A stretch of DNA of 64,000 bases from Saururus chinensis (GCA_035235625.1 CP141146.1:39229709-39293708); one strand, 5' to 3'. Positions 13,358-25,849 are shown, counted from the stretch's first letter. The notes: generated by a model not told the origin, from the sequence alone. Program-made: numbers and translations.

Positions 13358-13414
13358 TTATATATATATGTAATTATAAAATAAAAATTATTTAAATAAT
13401 AATTTTTAAAAAAA
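12243..13414. other. S3a 3' flank and degenerate AT-rich repeats
   Basis: Follows the S3a stop and should contain its 3' UTR; no single poly(A) signal stands out. At about 12638-12700 a short imperfect inverted repeat is built on ACTCACAGCTGCCC and GGTGGCTGTGAGTGC. From about 13000 to 13310 a loose repeat of TTTGAGCATAT...TTCAACTT...AATAAAATTTGAA is present three to four times. It ends in an (AT)n run at 13322-13352. No gene seen. Confidence 0.5.
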
Positions 13415-13504
13415 TTATTAATTTAGACCACTTTGGGAAATATTTCATAAAAGTGGTATTATTTTTTGCCAGTTAGCACTTGCGTAATTTTTTTAATACA
13501 AAAT

Positions 13505-13690
13505 TTATCTAATTTTGTCCTCTTAAGGATGAAATCGGTTTAATACTTAACTCAATTTCATCATTTAGAAGGATAAAATCACAATTTAAACGACAGGATT
13601 GCCATATATAGTGAATTCCTTGCAACTCGACAAGGACATAAGCGGCTTATGTACTGATTTCGTCCCTTATAATGACGAAATCAAATTATT
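13505..13690. repeat. Subterminal palindrome cluster, left end of MULE copy 1
   Basis: Several imperfect palindromes with the pattern TTTGTCCTYTTAAGGATGAAAT, or ATTTCATCATTTAGAAGGATAAAAT, lie just inside the terminal repeat. The same motif recurs at the other end (20025-20190) and in copy 2 (25850-26095 and 34270-34450). Confidence 0.75.
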
Positions 13691-13934
13691 TTTTTTAAAA
13701 ATTATTTTAAACTAATTTTAACACCTATCCCTGTTCATTCATTTAATACGTACACAATCATGTTCATTCCACACATTTCATGTATAGCAAACATAACATT
13801 AAAGTTATTTACATCAATTAATAAAAATAAACATAAAATAGAAATGTTTATCAAATATATTACATCACATGTTAATAAATATTTAGTATAAAAGAAACAT
13901 ATAACAAAGCTAATATACTCAATGCCATGATCTC

Positions 13935-15966
13935 CTATGTCCTCAACCTTGACCTCGTTGGTGTTGTATGAGCTCATTCTCATGATCTGCCTACTCCGGC
14001 TTCAACTCTAGCTCTGGCTCTTGCTCTGGATGTGGCTCTGACTCCAGATGTGGCGCTGACACTCGCTCAGCATAAGTAATAGATGGCTCAACATGAGCTG
14101 ACCGATGTCATCTATAATATAAAATCGGATATAGCTGAGCTACATGTGCAGTGACTGGAAATGATGAACGGGGAAGAGAGCTATGCACTGCTGATGAAGA
14201 TGGAATATCATGAAATGAATTGTGACTTGGTTGTGTATGAGCGACCTCGTCAATAGGATAATGTGTATAATATCTATAATCACCGATTGAAACAGTAGCA
14301 AGATACGAATGACATCATCATGATCCTTAAGCATCAACTGACATGATGCTAACAAGTCTTCACCCAAAGTATAGGTGTTAATTGTGTCAGTCAAATGCTC
14401 ATGTGTACATCGTGCTAAAATAAGCTATAAAAAAATAAATAAAAAATTAGATAACTAATAAATAAGAAATAAAAAAATAATATTATATAATTAACAAAGT
14501 TATACTTACCAAAGCTACCTCATATGCACCCCTAGGCTGATATGACATCTCCTTTACATCATTCTATGGTAAAATATATCGTCGTGTAATCGGTAAATAC
14601 CAATGCATATATATGCTACGAACATCTTGCGATGTTGTAGCCATTTCCCTATGGATAACAGTGGCTCTCCTGTTCTCCCATCGAGCGATATATGATGCAT
14701 GATGTGTAGCCTAATCCATAATATGGTGGCCCTGTCAAGTTATGCGATGGACAAACTCGACGGTAGAAGGTGGGACAACTTGCTCTAGGTTAAATTGGAG
14801 CATTACACGATCTGACACATACATCTCCACATCTCGTAACATATCAATGGCATTCGTGATAGCCACACTTCCCGACCGTCGGTGTATGTAGGAGGTAGCA
14901 TAGCTAATACTTCCAGTGAGTAGGGCAAATAACCTATACAATATATAAAGATAATTAAATTTAAATAACCTTACATATTTTATAATCATAACAAAATAAG
15001 TTCAACATAAAATAAAATTACCTAATAGGGCTGCCGGTGGTCTAACTCCCCTCTATATAATCGGAGGACTCCTTGTAGATTTTCGGTTCTCCTTTTCTGA
15101 ACATTCCACCTTAAGGAGTTAAATTTTAAAAATGAGTTCAACATAAGTAAATAAAAATTTCCTACAAAAATTAAAGTATTAAAAATATATGTCCCCTACC
15201 TCGCTCCAAATGGAGCACCCTCGACTAAGTGATGACCCATCCCAATACTTTGTTGATCAATGTGTAAATGCTCCCACGACCAAAGCTATGTCACAGAATA
15301 TAATTAAAATTATTAAAAAAGTAATAAATTATACGTGCAAAAACATATTTAATGTGACGAAATCATTTACATGAAGAAGGGTCAAACATCCTGCATTCTA
15401 AGAAATCATGGCTAGACATGTTTTCCCCAACTCTCACTAAAAAAATGCAAGCGTAACACTGCCACATGAATAAGCACCCGCTATGTCAAAGTCCGCAAGG
15501 AGGGGAGATATGCCACATGTACATGGATGCTCGTGGTATCCACCAATATAGTGGCCCCAAGTAAATGTAATAAATAGGCCCGTGCATACTGCTTGATAAC
15601 TATCTCCGTAGCATCAGCTGGGAGCTCACGAAACTCACCTAAGACCCATTGAAGGATAACTCGGCTACCATGCATGAATGTAGCAAAAGGAGATCTACCA
15701 ATGAGTTTAACTAATAAGTCTAAGTGACCTTCTCCTGTCATGCCCGTCACAGGAAGTCCATTGATGCAAAGTTCTAAGAGAACTGCCACATCCATAAGTG
15801 TGATGGTCATCTCTCCATAGGGCAGGTGAAGTGTTTGTGTCTCCCTCCTCCATTTCTCAATGAGAGCTGTCAATAAAGGCCAATCGAGACGGACGTACTG
15901 TAGATGAATAAAATGTCTAAATCTTGCCCGCTCGATATACGGTAACATACACTCATCTACGACCAA
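13935..15966 (-). pseudogene. Plant mobile domain (PMD, MAIN/MAIL-like) gene, transposon copy 1
   Basis: The first exon (15966-15481) reads FIHLQYVRLDWPLLTALIEK, then an RRETQTLHLPYGEMTITLMD block, VAVLLELCINGLPVTG and QYARAYLLHLLGATI. These are the hallmarks of the PMD also found in the MAIN/MAIL proteins and in proteins annotated as serine/threonine phosphatase 7 long form homolog. A frameshift turns the expected LLEDFD into LRTLT at the end. Downstream minus-strand pieces give VMLQFNLEQVVPPSTVEFVH (about 14820-14735) and HHASYIARWENRRAT (about 14700-14650). PMD proteins act in genome stability and transposon silencing; their transposon-borne relatives are of unknown function. Several introns can be inferred by comparison with copy 2. 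No continuous frame remains. Confidence 0.82.
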
Positions 15967-16285
15967 TGGTAGATATATCTAAAATGTTCAGTGCACTCAA
16001 AGCACTCGGGGTCCTATAATAAAATTTAAAATTATAACCCAACATAATTTATAATCTTAAAAAATGAAACAAAATTTAAAAAGAGTTATCATACCTCTCA
16101 TCTCCAAACAGAAGCTGACCTATGTGACCCTTGCTATACGAGTACACTGTCATTAATCGGGCTTGGCCCGTAAAAAGGCTCTACATGATCTATATGATTT
16201 GCAAAAATTAAGAGCATATCATCAATCGTTAGGAACATATAATCATATCTAAAATAGAGAATAAATAAAAAGATTGATTATATGT

Positions 16286-18060
16286 TTACCAATCAACAAG
16301 AGGGTTTCTACATGATTTACTATTGTGCCCACTTTGTTTACACATCCTGCATTTATATCCTCCTCTACCATCTCTCTCCATAGTTCTACGGTTCATTGTA
16401 TTCCTAATGCGAATAGACCATGGGCGACCGGGTTGCCTTGTTGCTCTCAGAGGGCATAATACAAAAGGTATATCCCTCTCCCAATAATCCCGACAAAGAG
16501 GAGAATAAAATTCTGTCGAGTACACATTTTTATAAGTGGAAGATGTGTAAAATACTGATGCATGTATCAGCTCCCGCCGCTTTGCCCACACGGCAATAAG
16601 GTGCAAGCAAGGATAAAAATAAACCTAAGGGATATTGCATGTACAAGTATGCACCGCCGCATTTACCACAACCTTCTGGCCACGAATTAACATCATTTCG
16701 TACTGACCGTTGTTGATCCTACTAACTATATACTCCCTAATTTTTCTTGTTTGTTCTCTAATTATTGTTTCTACTCTAGGAGTATATGGGGTGGCCATGA
16801 CAAATGTGACAGAAGATTGTTTAACAAAAAATTTTATGACTCGATAAAAAATAGCTGACACTAAAGCCTGCATGGGTAATCCTCGTGCCTCCTTCAAGAT
16901 GCTATTTAAACTTTCAGCCATATTTGTAGTCATCATGTCAAATCTCCTAAAACCATCGTGAGCAAGAGACCACTGTGCATGATGTAATTCTCCTCCTGTG
17001 AGGAGATGTTTTGCCCTAAGACTCTCTTGACAAATTAAGTCAATTTTAGCATCAAACTTTTCTATTGTAAGTGTACAAGCTGTTGCCTCAATTAAGTCCG
17101 TCTGTGTATCATTTTTAAACTCCTTAAAATTTACTTCTATATGACAGATGCAATAATGATGGTGGTACATAGGCTCGGGAAGAACCTCAGGCATGACCTT
17201 CTAAAGCCCCTTATGTCAATATGAAATGACAACGATATTCGTCATGCTCATCAGTATATGATCCCTTAGTTCCATTAAGAATCATTTCTAATTATCTCCA
17301 TCTTCTTTTCCGACAAGCCCGAATGCTAGAGGAAATAACCCATTGTTTTCATCTGTAGCCGTTGTAGCCATAAGAGCACCAGGATACTTCCCATACAAGT
17401 GAGTGACATGAACACCAATTACGAGGATGCAATGTGAAAACCTTGCTATAGACGGCCCAAATGCCAAAAAATAACCACTTAAATCTCCTACACACGCCAC
17501 CATTAGGACGAGGTACTTAATCATCCTCTAAACGGTAGTAGGTGCCAGGATTCGCTTATTGCACCGCCCTGAGGTACATTGGCAACAATTTATATGATTC
17601 CACCCAATCCCCATAAATAGCCTTGATCGCCATATTCCTTGATACCTGTGCTTTCTTATAAGATGTGTCAACATGAAACTTCTCCTTTATTCTTTGAATA
17701 ATATCCCCTAGTGTGAGAGTCAATTCGGCTTAGATAGCGGGCATTTTGACTTTTAAAATAAAGAAGGCACTGCACTGCCTATGATCTATGCTAAGCTGGG
17801 CATTATGACATGTGTGGTCACCTCTGTATGTCTTCAATTTAAAGTACCCTCCACCCCTTTTTACTGAGCCGTGAACTCTCTAAGGGCAAGTACTATCAAT
17901 GCACTTCACTGTATACTCCAAAAAATTTGTTCATACAACCTTGTATTCCTGCAAGGCTGTAATAAATGTTTCTTTATTCTCAAAGACGCAGCCAACATAT
18001 AACTCATTTTCGTTTTGTTAGTCCATATCCATGGCAGAATTAACTACCGCATCTATCTCC
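16286..18060 (-). pseudogene. MULE transposase (MuDR/MURA family), decayed
   Basis: Reading down the minus strand, about 18060-17525 is a degenerate N-terminal region. The MULE core THLYGKYPGALMATTATDEN, then NGLFPLAFGLV, lies at about 17420-17300. The downstream TTNMAESLNSILKEARGLP motif is at about 16940. A SWIM-type zinc finger start (CTCNIP, about 16630) continues after a break as CLHLIAVWAKRR, and a C-terminal zinc knuckle (C-x2-C-x4-H-x4-C, CRMCKQSGHNSKSC) ends the protein near 16290. The Asp of the usual VDGTHL motif is His here (VHVTHL). Stops and frameshifts at about 17525, 17200 and 16615 split the gene. It once cut and pasted the element but cannot be active now. Confidence 0.9.
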
Positions 18061-20024
18061 TCATATGTAATGTGTGCATAGAGTGGCTCTTCTTCATAGT
18101 ATGGCGGCTCTTCATCATCCACATTCATATCATTTGTGGCAATTGCATTGTCTACCGCATCATCCCCCTCGTCATCAACCTTTGACCCCTTCTTCGTTCA
18201 TGTCAGAATCTTCTCTACTTGCTTTGCCAATATTATCTTCACCTTCATTAGCCTCATTTCTATCAATATCTTCATCGTGGACATAAGCGCCCCTACATAT
18301 GAACATCGCATATGTATTAAATTTCATATGCCTAAAAATGTTATATTCATTTATGAATATATATTTCACCTTTGATTAGATGTTCCAGCATCGGTATGAC
18401 CAACACCTATGTAGGGGTAATGAATGTCCATCAAACTTTGAGTTCCATACCATGCACTGCCTTAAGAGATTTGAAAGCTAAATGGCTCGTGTGAATGCGT
18501 TGTGGACCTTCCACATTAAACACAAAATTCAAAATTTAATGTCCTATATTTCATTGATAATTATAAGATTCAAAAAAGATTCACAACTTAATAAACCTTA
18601 CCTCTAATTAGGTCCACTTCCATTGTGAATAGGGGCAAATGACATATGATGTTCATTTGAAGCTATTGTCATAGATAAATTTCATTCTTCTTCATCATCG
18701 ACCGACATTTGCATATGCCTTTCATTGTTCACATTTCTTTCAGAGCTCCTGTGTGAGCTCCTACGTGAACTACTTCGCCTTTCACTAGGTACTCGAGCCT
18801 CTTTTTCGAGAAATAAGTCTAAACAAATTATGTGACGTGAGAGGTCAAACATAAAACTTATTTATGCATCATCATTTATACATATTTGTCTCGAATTCGA
18901 TCCATATATTGGAATAACACATTTTATAGTGATTTTTCATCTTCTTCAATCCCACCCAGCCTTGCTAGATACTTGCATCTCAAATTCATCATATGTAGAT
19001 AGTTTTTTAATTAATAATCCTTCTGTGCGTCCGTCATAGTTAAGTAGAAATCTAACTATTTTTTCTGCCATCTCTATTCACTTATTTCATAAACAATAGA
19101 TTAAATTAATATTAGATTAAACAATTATCTCAAAATTAAGAGGCTAAAATTAGATAAAGCAATTAATATTAGATTAAGCAATTGTCTCAAAACTAAGAGG
19201 TGAAAGTTAGATTAAGCAATTAGTATTAGATTAAGCTATTGCCTCATATATCAATGAGCAATAATCATATACTTCTTCACATATTTCTTCTCTTATCCAA
19301 AGAAGACAACAAATATTCTCATACACTTCTTCAAATATTACATCTACCTTATTGATAAAAATATTAAACTATTATTAGCAATAACTCTATATAATATCAA
19401 AACTAAATTTGAGCTAACTAATTTTTTTTCTCACAATACAATGTTGAAAGTAGTTTGTACCCACTAGTAAAGAAATCGAGAGAGTCAAAATAGGCAAATG
19501 ATTATAGAGAAATAATTGTATAAATGTAAATACCACTTAGCCCAATAGTTAAAAAAAAAGTCACAAAAAACAAGCCGTGCATAGAACTAACAAATTGACA
19601 TAAAAAAATTTCTATGCATAGTAAAAATAGCAATTGTGAATATAGGGGGACCGAAAATTAGATATATAACAACCTAAAGTCCTAAAGTCATAGCCCAAAA
19701 TTAGATGTATAATAATAAATTCCCTATCAATTCAATTGATATTTTCGCATTTTACAACATAAACTAGAAAGAGGAAGAAGTCATTTCCCGAAATCAATTA
19801 ACGACCAAAATTGAAATTAGGGCAAGGACATCGGCATATTTAGGGGAATCGAACCTAAAACATGACAGAGAACGGGATCTGGGACGACAAATGACATTAG
19901 AGGACGGGATCTGGGTGGTGGTGCTCAAACATGAAGCATGACGGTGGGGATCGAGCACAACAAAAAGAAAACGAGCACAACGCGATTTGGAGTAGAAAAG
20001 CAAAGGCGGGTTAAGACAATGACG

Positions 20025-20190
20025 ATTTTGTCATTTTAAAAGACAAAATCATATTTGGCTCTTAGAATCTAATGGCCGAATTGCTCAAGTGGGGCGATTT
20101 CATCATTTAGTGATTTTGTCTTTCTAAAAAATGAAATCGGGTTAAATATTAAACTGTTAAACCGATTTCATCCTTTTAGAAAGAAAGAGG
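20025..20190. repeat. Subterminal palindrome cluster, right end of MULE copy 1
   Basis: Contains GATTTTGTCATTTTAAAAGA with CAAAATC, GATTTCATCATTTAGTGATT, and GATTTCATCCTTTTAGAAAG. This is the inverted counterpart of the cluster at 13505-13690. The sequence diverges from copy 2 at about 20200, marking truncation of the terminal repeat. Confidence 0.7.
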
Positions 20191-20582
20191 AAATCAACTT
20201 AAACCAATCGCCACCTTACTTAAAAGAAATTTAATATCCCCATCCTACCCCTCTCTAACCCATCACCTCTCTCTACCTTCTACCTCTTCCCAATCCAATC
20301 CGAATGGGCCATCGCCTCCCCACCCTCTCTCCCATCAATCGTCTGCATTTGGATATCTCGATGCCCAAAAACTAACGATTCCTTCCCATCAATCGTGCTC
20401 TCAGTTCACCGTCCTCCCTCTCTTCTCAGCTCCGCCCTGACTATTGGAGGCCACTGGCTCAGCTTCTCACACCCCGCTCCTCCCCTGCTTTCTCCTTGGT
20501 CACTTTCTTCTTCGCTCTCACGACAAACTTTGTCCCTACACTATCTAGCAGCGTCTCCACCTAGGCTGCTTCTCGCTGCAGA

Positions 20583-21020
20583 TGGCCGAAAAATATGGGA
20601 TTTGCCTCTCAGCTGCACGAGGAGAACAACTACATGCGGAAGGAGGCTCCAAAAATTCTACACGGAGAATTCGCCAAATAGCTGAGCCTCATTTCGCATG
20701 TCTCACCTGCCCGGGCCGGCCGCTCTGCTTTGTCGCTGGAGGAAGATCTTCGGAGGCTCAATAGCAGTAGTAATGGGCCGGACCGTAGGATCTCCAACAA
20801 GATCTCAGATGCGAGCTCGACGAGCGTCCTCTCTTTCCGCAATAACCGGTTTGCACAGACGAGTGGGGAGCGGGTGACCTTACCGGGGAGTTTCTCGATT
20901 CGGTCCAGCGGATTCCTGAAAGTGAATAACCAAGTCGGTGGGGGTGGCAGTAGCGCTAGTACCAGTCGCAGCAGCCACCCCAAAATCGCTAGCCCCGTCA
21001 AATGTCGGCAATGTTGGATC
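20583..21020 (+). pseudogene. Unidentified gene fragment
   Basis: In one frame the translation reads MGFASQLHEENNYMRKEAPK, then a TAG, then LSLISHVSPARAGRSALSLE, followed by a Ser/Asn-rich stretch ending near KCRQCW at about 21017. A GT follows and could be an exon edge. The biased composition and codon-like look suggest a former first exon, and the CT-rich sequence before it (20220-20580) resembles a leader. I do not recognise the family. The in-frame stop and the decayed cotransporter exons downstream suggest it is dead. It could belong to the same pseudogene or be an unrelated captured fragment. Confidence 0.35.
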
Positions 21021-21325
21021 GGTATGTGGTCCCTCTCTCTCTCTCCCTCCTATTTCATCTTGTATTTTCATTGTTCATTTCGAATTCCGTTTTCTATCAA
21101 TTTGGTGTTCATGTGATCTAGACAGTATGCGCCCCTTAGCAAGACCGTCTGCAATTTTTGGCTGCGGAAAACATAGAAGTGGCTGATTGATGGTGTCTAT
21201 TGAATATTTTTATGATAGAATGCAAATTGTTGAGCACCAGCCAATTAGTAAAATTCCTTTTTCTGTTGGTAAAAGTGAAATTGTGAGGAAAGTTCTATTG
21301 TAAAAGTTTGTGTTCTTTTTCTGTT

Positions 21326-21409
21326 GGATCTTTAGCTCAAATGGATAGAGTACTCAAGAGTGGGTGAACTCTACTCTCGAGATACGGTGGTTCAAATCCA
21401 CCAAGTTCC
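21326..21409 (+). ncRNA. tRNA-like sequence (tRNA pseudogene or SINE head)
   Basis: Contains an A-box-like TAGCTCAAATGGATAGAG (21332-21350) and a B-box GGTTCAAATCC (21389-21399). The outer seven bases GGATCTT and AAGTTCC pair at six of seven positions. The T arm is a perfect GGTGG/CCACC stem and the D arm pairs. The anticodon region does not fit a normal 7-base loop: about 30 nt between the arms fold as a CTCAAGAGT/ACTCTCGAG stem with one mismatch. It may be a decayed tRNA gene or the tRNA-derived head of a short interspersed element; no clear tail is visible. Confidence 0.5.
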
Positions 21410-21659
21410 TAAAAGTTATAATTTTTATGAACTACAGTGAACTAAACTAACAAAGAGACCCTCTATCAAGGGAATCGATAGGTCTGATGATAAACTATAT
21501 GAAAATATGTGTTCTTTTTCTATTTGTGATTAATTTTATGGCTATGTATAATTTGTTTGCTATTCTACTAGGTTATGAATTAATTTTATGGCTATGGTTT
21601 TCTTTTCACTCTTCTGATAAATACTAAGGATACTGATTAGAGAATAGTGGAAAATAGAA

Positions 21660-22856
21660 TTGTGCCTTGATGAAGTGGAAAAAACTTGTATAAACCCCTG
21701 CCCTATAGGCTATTTGGGACGTACTCAGATGGCACGAATCGGAGAGTCACGTGTGCTGGTTCTTTTTGTGGGTTGTGTACTTTTCTTATTGGAATTTTTC
21801 ATTAAGTGCAATTGCAACAAAGAGTGCTATGAAGGCAATACCATATAGATGTTCTTTTTTTGTGTATTGAAGTGTTTCATTGAGCCCTTTTGCTCATTAA
21901 ACCCAGGGAGGTGGTCCATATTATCTCATTGGTCGCGCTTTGGGTCCAGAGGTTGGTGTAAGCATTGGCTTGTGTTTCTTTTTGCAAATTGTTGTTGTTG
22001 GATCTATGAAAACCCTCTACTCCAGTTTTTGCTTTTATATTTACTCAATTCTTTCACAATTTGCTGTTGGAATCTTGCCCAGCTAGCTAGTTTTTTGCTT
22101 GAATTTTTCTACTGCATTTTATATGTTTAAAAAATATGTTAAAGGAAGTAAACTCATGGTTGTGATTGGTTTTTGTTGGTTCAAATTTTCAAGAAAAAAT
22201 TTGCCAACTAATTCTTCTTTTATTGATTGTGATATTTGTTGTGGCTTTACATATGTCTAGGGAGTTGTGGAAACATTTTTAGATGCAATGCAGCCTAGTG
22301 CTGGTATTTTTGGAGGTAACTAAAAGTATGTTTTCCAGGGTGACACGGGTACTCTGGTTCAATCTATATAAGATCTATTTATTTTCTGACATAATGCTTC
22401 ATGTAAATTTTGTTCTTAGAAATTAATTTTATGTATATTCAAGTCATGTGTTTAAATTTGAATTAGTTTTTAATTTTTTTATGAGAGTTGTCTACACATT
22501 TGATAGATAATACAAAGTTATCTAAATATTAGTGCAGAACTTTGTGTAGAAGATGAAGTTTTTGCATCAAGAACTACCAATTATTTGAAAGAACCCTATC
22601 ATTTTATTCTTTAATATTTGTAACCTGTTGGTGAATTGAAATCATGATTATTACTTCTTTTTTAATTCTATATCTTATTTATATGTTTCACAAGGTTATG
22701 CGATTTTACTTCCATTTTCTTGTTAGCTACTTAATGACTGATTTCTCTATTTGTGTTGTAGCCAACATCACGGGGTTTAGCTTGAAGATGTTCACAAATA
22801 ATTGGAGTTCAGATTACCAACGTACTGACAATGCCAGACTACCAGGCCCTGAATGA
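21660..22856 (+). pseudogene. CCC1: Cation-chloride cotransporter (CCC1-like) pseudogene
   Basis: Four blocks match successive parts of the plant CCC1 K-Cl/Na-K-Cl cotransporter. 21728-21838 reads FSLSAIATKSAMK in one frame. 21906-21991 reads GGPYYLIGRALGPEVGVSIG, the most conserved membrane segment. 22261-22324 reads GVVETFLDAMQPSAGIFGGN. 22762-22856 reads TGFSLKMFTNNWSSDYQRT, an extracellular-loop sequence. They are separated by intron-like AT-rich spacers, in order and on one strand, so the copy came from genomic DNA rather than processed mRNA. Frameshifts, a stop after FGGN and another after LPGPE break it. The remaining two-thirds of the transporter, including most membrane helices and the C-terminal domain, is absent. 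Confidence 0.85.
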
Positions 22857-22859
22857 TCA

Positions 22860-25734
22860 ATTTATTGGTTGTAACAGAGACATGTCTCATGGAGTACAGT
22901 GGAGAGGCTCACAATCCAATATGACCTAGACTTGTAACGACAAATGATTTTAGAAAGTTGGAGAGTTATTCATAGATTGAGGGGCAAGCTATCTCTACAC
23001 TTGTGTGACCCATTTTCCCAATCCTAAATATATCTATACACAGAGGTTCATGGCTTCATATTTTTTGGTGTTTATTTGAGATTCTGATGATCAGGTTTCC
23101 ATGTACATTTGAGTTGATTTGACAACTTTTTCAAACAAGAAATATAAGAACAGCCTTGAGGAAAGCTTGAGGGTAAACCTGTGCATTTTAACGTATGGAA
23201 CTTTGCCTCAGATATCATAATTAAACTAAACAAGGACGCAAGTCACCTGCCCCAGCGTCCAGTTTATCTGAGAATTTCTTTTTCTTACCCAGTCACATTT
23301 CATCTCGATCAATGATTAAAAGTTGTAAACCGAAAACTTGATACCAATTAAATGGATCAAACAATTATTTAATATTTCCCTTCTTCAACATGTGGTTCCA
23401 AAAAACAGTCACGCCATAACGCCATAAATTCAATCTGGGATAACTGATCACACAAAAGGAAAAAAAATCAATCTTGTCTAACCACTTAGCATCCATCACT
23501 AACAAACAAGGACACTTTTACAAGATATTCATCTTTTAAATCCCAGTGATGAGCATGCTTGCAGCATAGGAGTTCACTTGTCAGAAGACCTGTAAGAAAT
23601 CATTTTTTTCATATCACAGTGAGAGCATCTAAGGAATATATAAGACTAAAAGACTATTCTATATCATAATTTTTCCATACAAAAGAATATTCCATCTTTT
23701 TCTGCATTGAGGGGGAAAATAAAGACTAAGTTATAAAAACAGGTCATACAACACAAACGTGTCTTGACTATCAAAGAGGAAGATCAAGTCATGAAAATAG
23801 TTGTTGACATGTAATTGAGATCATTCTCTTGAATGGTTAGCCCAATTTCTTCTCAAGAAAAAAATGGAAAACAAAATAGCTGGCCTAGTGCTTCTATTTC
23901 AGCTCTCTCCTTCAAGCAAGGATTAAATGAAGATCTTTAGAAAAAGAAAAGTCAATGGAGACTAACCACAAAGAACAAGTACATTTTATGTTACCAGATA
24001 CATATTATTTATATAATAACAATCAACTTTGTTCTACATTCCATCCCCCCATCTATCATGTCAAGTTGTACAAGGCTCTAAAGGTTCAGTATCATGATGC
24101 TCAAGTATTATGATGCTCAAATATTCTGCTTTATACTACAATTGTTTACGGCTCATTCAACTAACTCCTGACAGAAGCAGTATGTTGATTCACTATTATG
24201 ATGCTAAAGTATTGTGCTTTAGAATACTGAAACATAGATAATCTGCTTCACGATGAGGCTCGTGTCACAATGATCTTTTAAAAGGATAAAGATTCATGTC
24301 CTGATGCAGCAAGCTAAAATATTCTTGGTGGGGAGTAATTTAAACAAAAAAAAAGTTGCTTGAGAAAGTTAACTTTGTAATTGGCTGTGATAGGGTTTCC
24401 ACATTGTCATGCGTAAATTGACTTTCTATAACTATAATACTATTTATTAATGCCTGATCAGGTTGCTATCTTTTATGCTTCAGAAAAAGATGGCAAGTGC
24501 AAACCGCATTGGATTTGAGACCATAATATTATCAGTGTAAGTTTTTATGTAGGGTAGGGGGTGGGGGGGGGAAGGTGTTATCCAGGTTTTTTCCGCTTCA
24601 TTGAGGCACAATTTCATTTTCCACTTTTCCCTAATCAGTATCCTTCTTCAGAAGAGTGAAAGGAAAACCACAAAAAAGACAAACCTTTGTCATCCCAAAT
24701 AAGAAAGAGGATCCAGATTCAAATTTTCTACAGAGAAGGATACCCAGAAAATGCTACTATCTTACACCTAAAGTGATAGACTGAAATTCCCTCGCCAAAT
24801 GTCCAAGGAAAATCCATGTTTTTTCTAAAATATCAGCACCTATACTAAGAGAGCATCCGCTATATTCATGTATGCCATCACTGTACACTTCTAAGAACAT
24901 TAATATATATTATTACAAGTATGTACATTCACTTGTCAATGAAATAATGCAACTAACGATAACCAATTGACATCAACAACACGACCACTCTCGTTATAAA
25001 TATAGGTGCTTGAAAAATGATGAAATATCTGTGTTCATCCTCTGTCCAAGCTATTCCTTTACATCATTCTTGCTTTGTTCTTGTAGCTTTTCCACCCTGG
25101 ACTGAATCATTCTGATAATGTCCCATATTAGTAGTTTTCTTACTCCGGCTATGCTATATCTGGTGGTCGGAGCAGAAGTGGGTGACCTCAAGCGCTCGGG
25201 GTGGAGGACCGGTGAGGAGCTGGGAGAGCTTTGACTGTCTTGCACTAGATGTTGGGGTGGAGCTTCGTATCGAGAAGATCGGGAGGCTGGGTTCTGTGAG
25301 TCAGGGTAGAGATCCGTAGTGAGGAGATCAGGAGGAGAGGGATAAGGGTGAGCCAGTCAGGGCAGAGCCTTGTGCGAAGTGGAGCTTGCGACAGCTCCGA
25401 TCGGCCGGACTCTGGTGGTGAGGGAGGTGCTGAGATGCTTCTGGCACTGGATCGGATTGGGAGGAGAAGGATGACATAGAGGCTGTCGTGGGAGGTCGGC
25501 AGGGCAATGGAACGATGGAGAGGTGAGGGGGCTTGGCGGTTCCTGACAACGGGTGTCGGGGAGTCGAGGGAAGAGGAATAGCTTGCGTTGGGGGTAAACC
25601 GGGGATAACAGATGAAATGGGTTTATTCGCTGCTACGAGGGCCGTAAGTACGTCCATGCGATGCTTGATGAAAGGCCAAGAATTGGCCGGCGGAAATGGC
25701 AGATGAAACAAGCGCGCGTGCGCGTGAGAGAGGG
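22860..25734. other. No confirmed gene; possible minus-strand fragment 25711-25051
   Basis: Mostly AT-rich sequence without recognisable coding or repeats. Near the right end the composition becomes GC-rich. Two minus-strand frames (25711-25328, Pro/Ser-rich, 127 aa; 25245-25051, 64 aa ending SRVEKLQEQSKNDVKE) could be exons of an unknown gene whose upstream part was replaced by the MULE end at 25735. I do not recognise either and give them low weight. Confidence 0.35.
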
Positions 25735-25849
25735 AACTTATTTACTAATTTAGATTATTTTGAAAAATATTTTTCAAAGTAGTATTATTTTTTGTCATGT
25801 AGGTACTAGCTAAGTAGCCGGCGCCTATATGGTTTTTTTTTAAAACTTT

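Larger units (their letters stand above)
13415..20215 (-). mobile_element. Mutator-like element carrying transposase and PMD gene, copy 1
   Basis: Left terminal sequence (TTTAGACCACTTTGGG..., GTATTATTTTTTG, TTAGCACTTGCGT) matches both the left end (25.74 kb) and, inverted, the right end (34.54 kb) of copy 2. Both ends carry short palindromes built on GATTTCRTC...GAYGAAATC (13505-13690 and 20025-20190). Inside, on the minus strand, a MULE transposase (18060 to 16286) is followed by a PMD gene (15966 to 13935). The outermost 100 bp or so of the right terminal repeat appears to be missing. Boundaries are approximate and I could not identify a target duplication. Confidence 0.8.

Noticed and set aside
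18074..18375. Short plus-strand frames within MULE copy 1
   Set aside because: They are opposite to the degenerate upstream part of the minus-strand transposase and have no similarity to known proteins.
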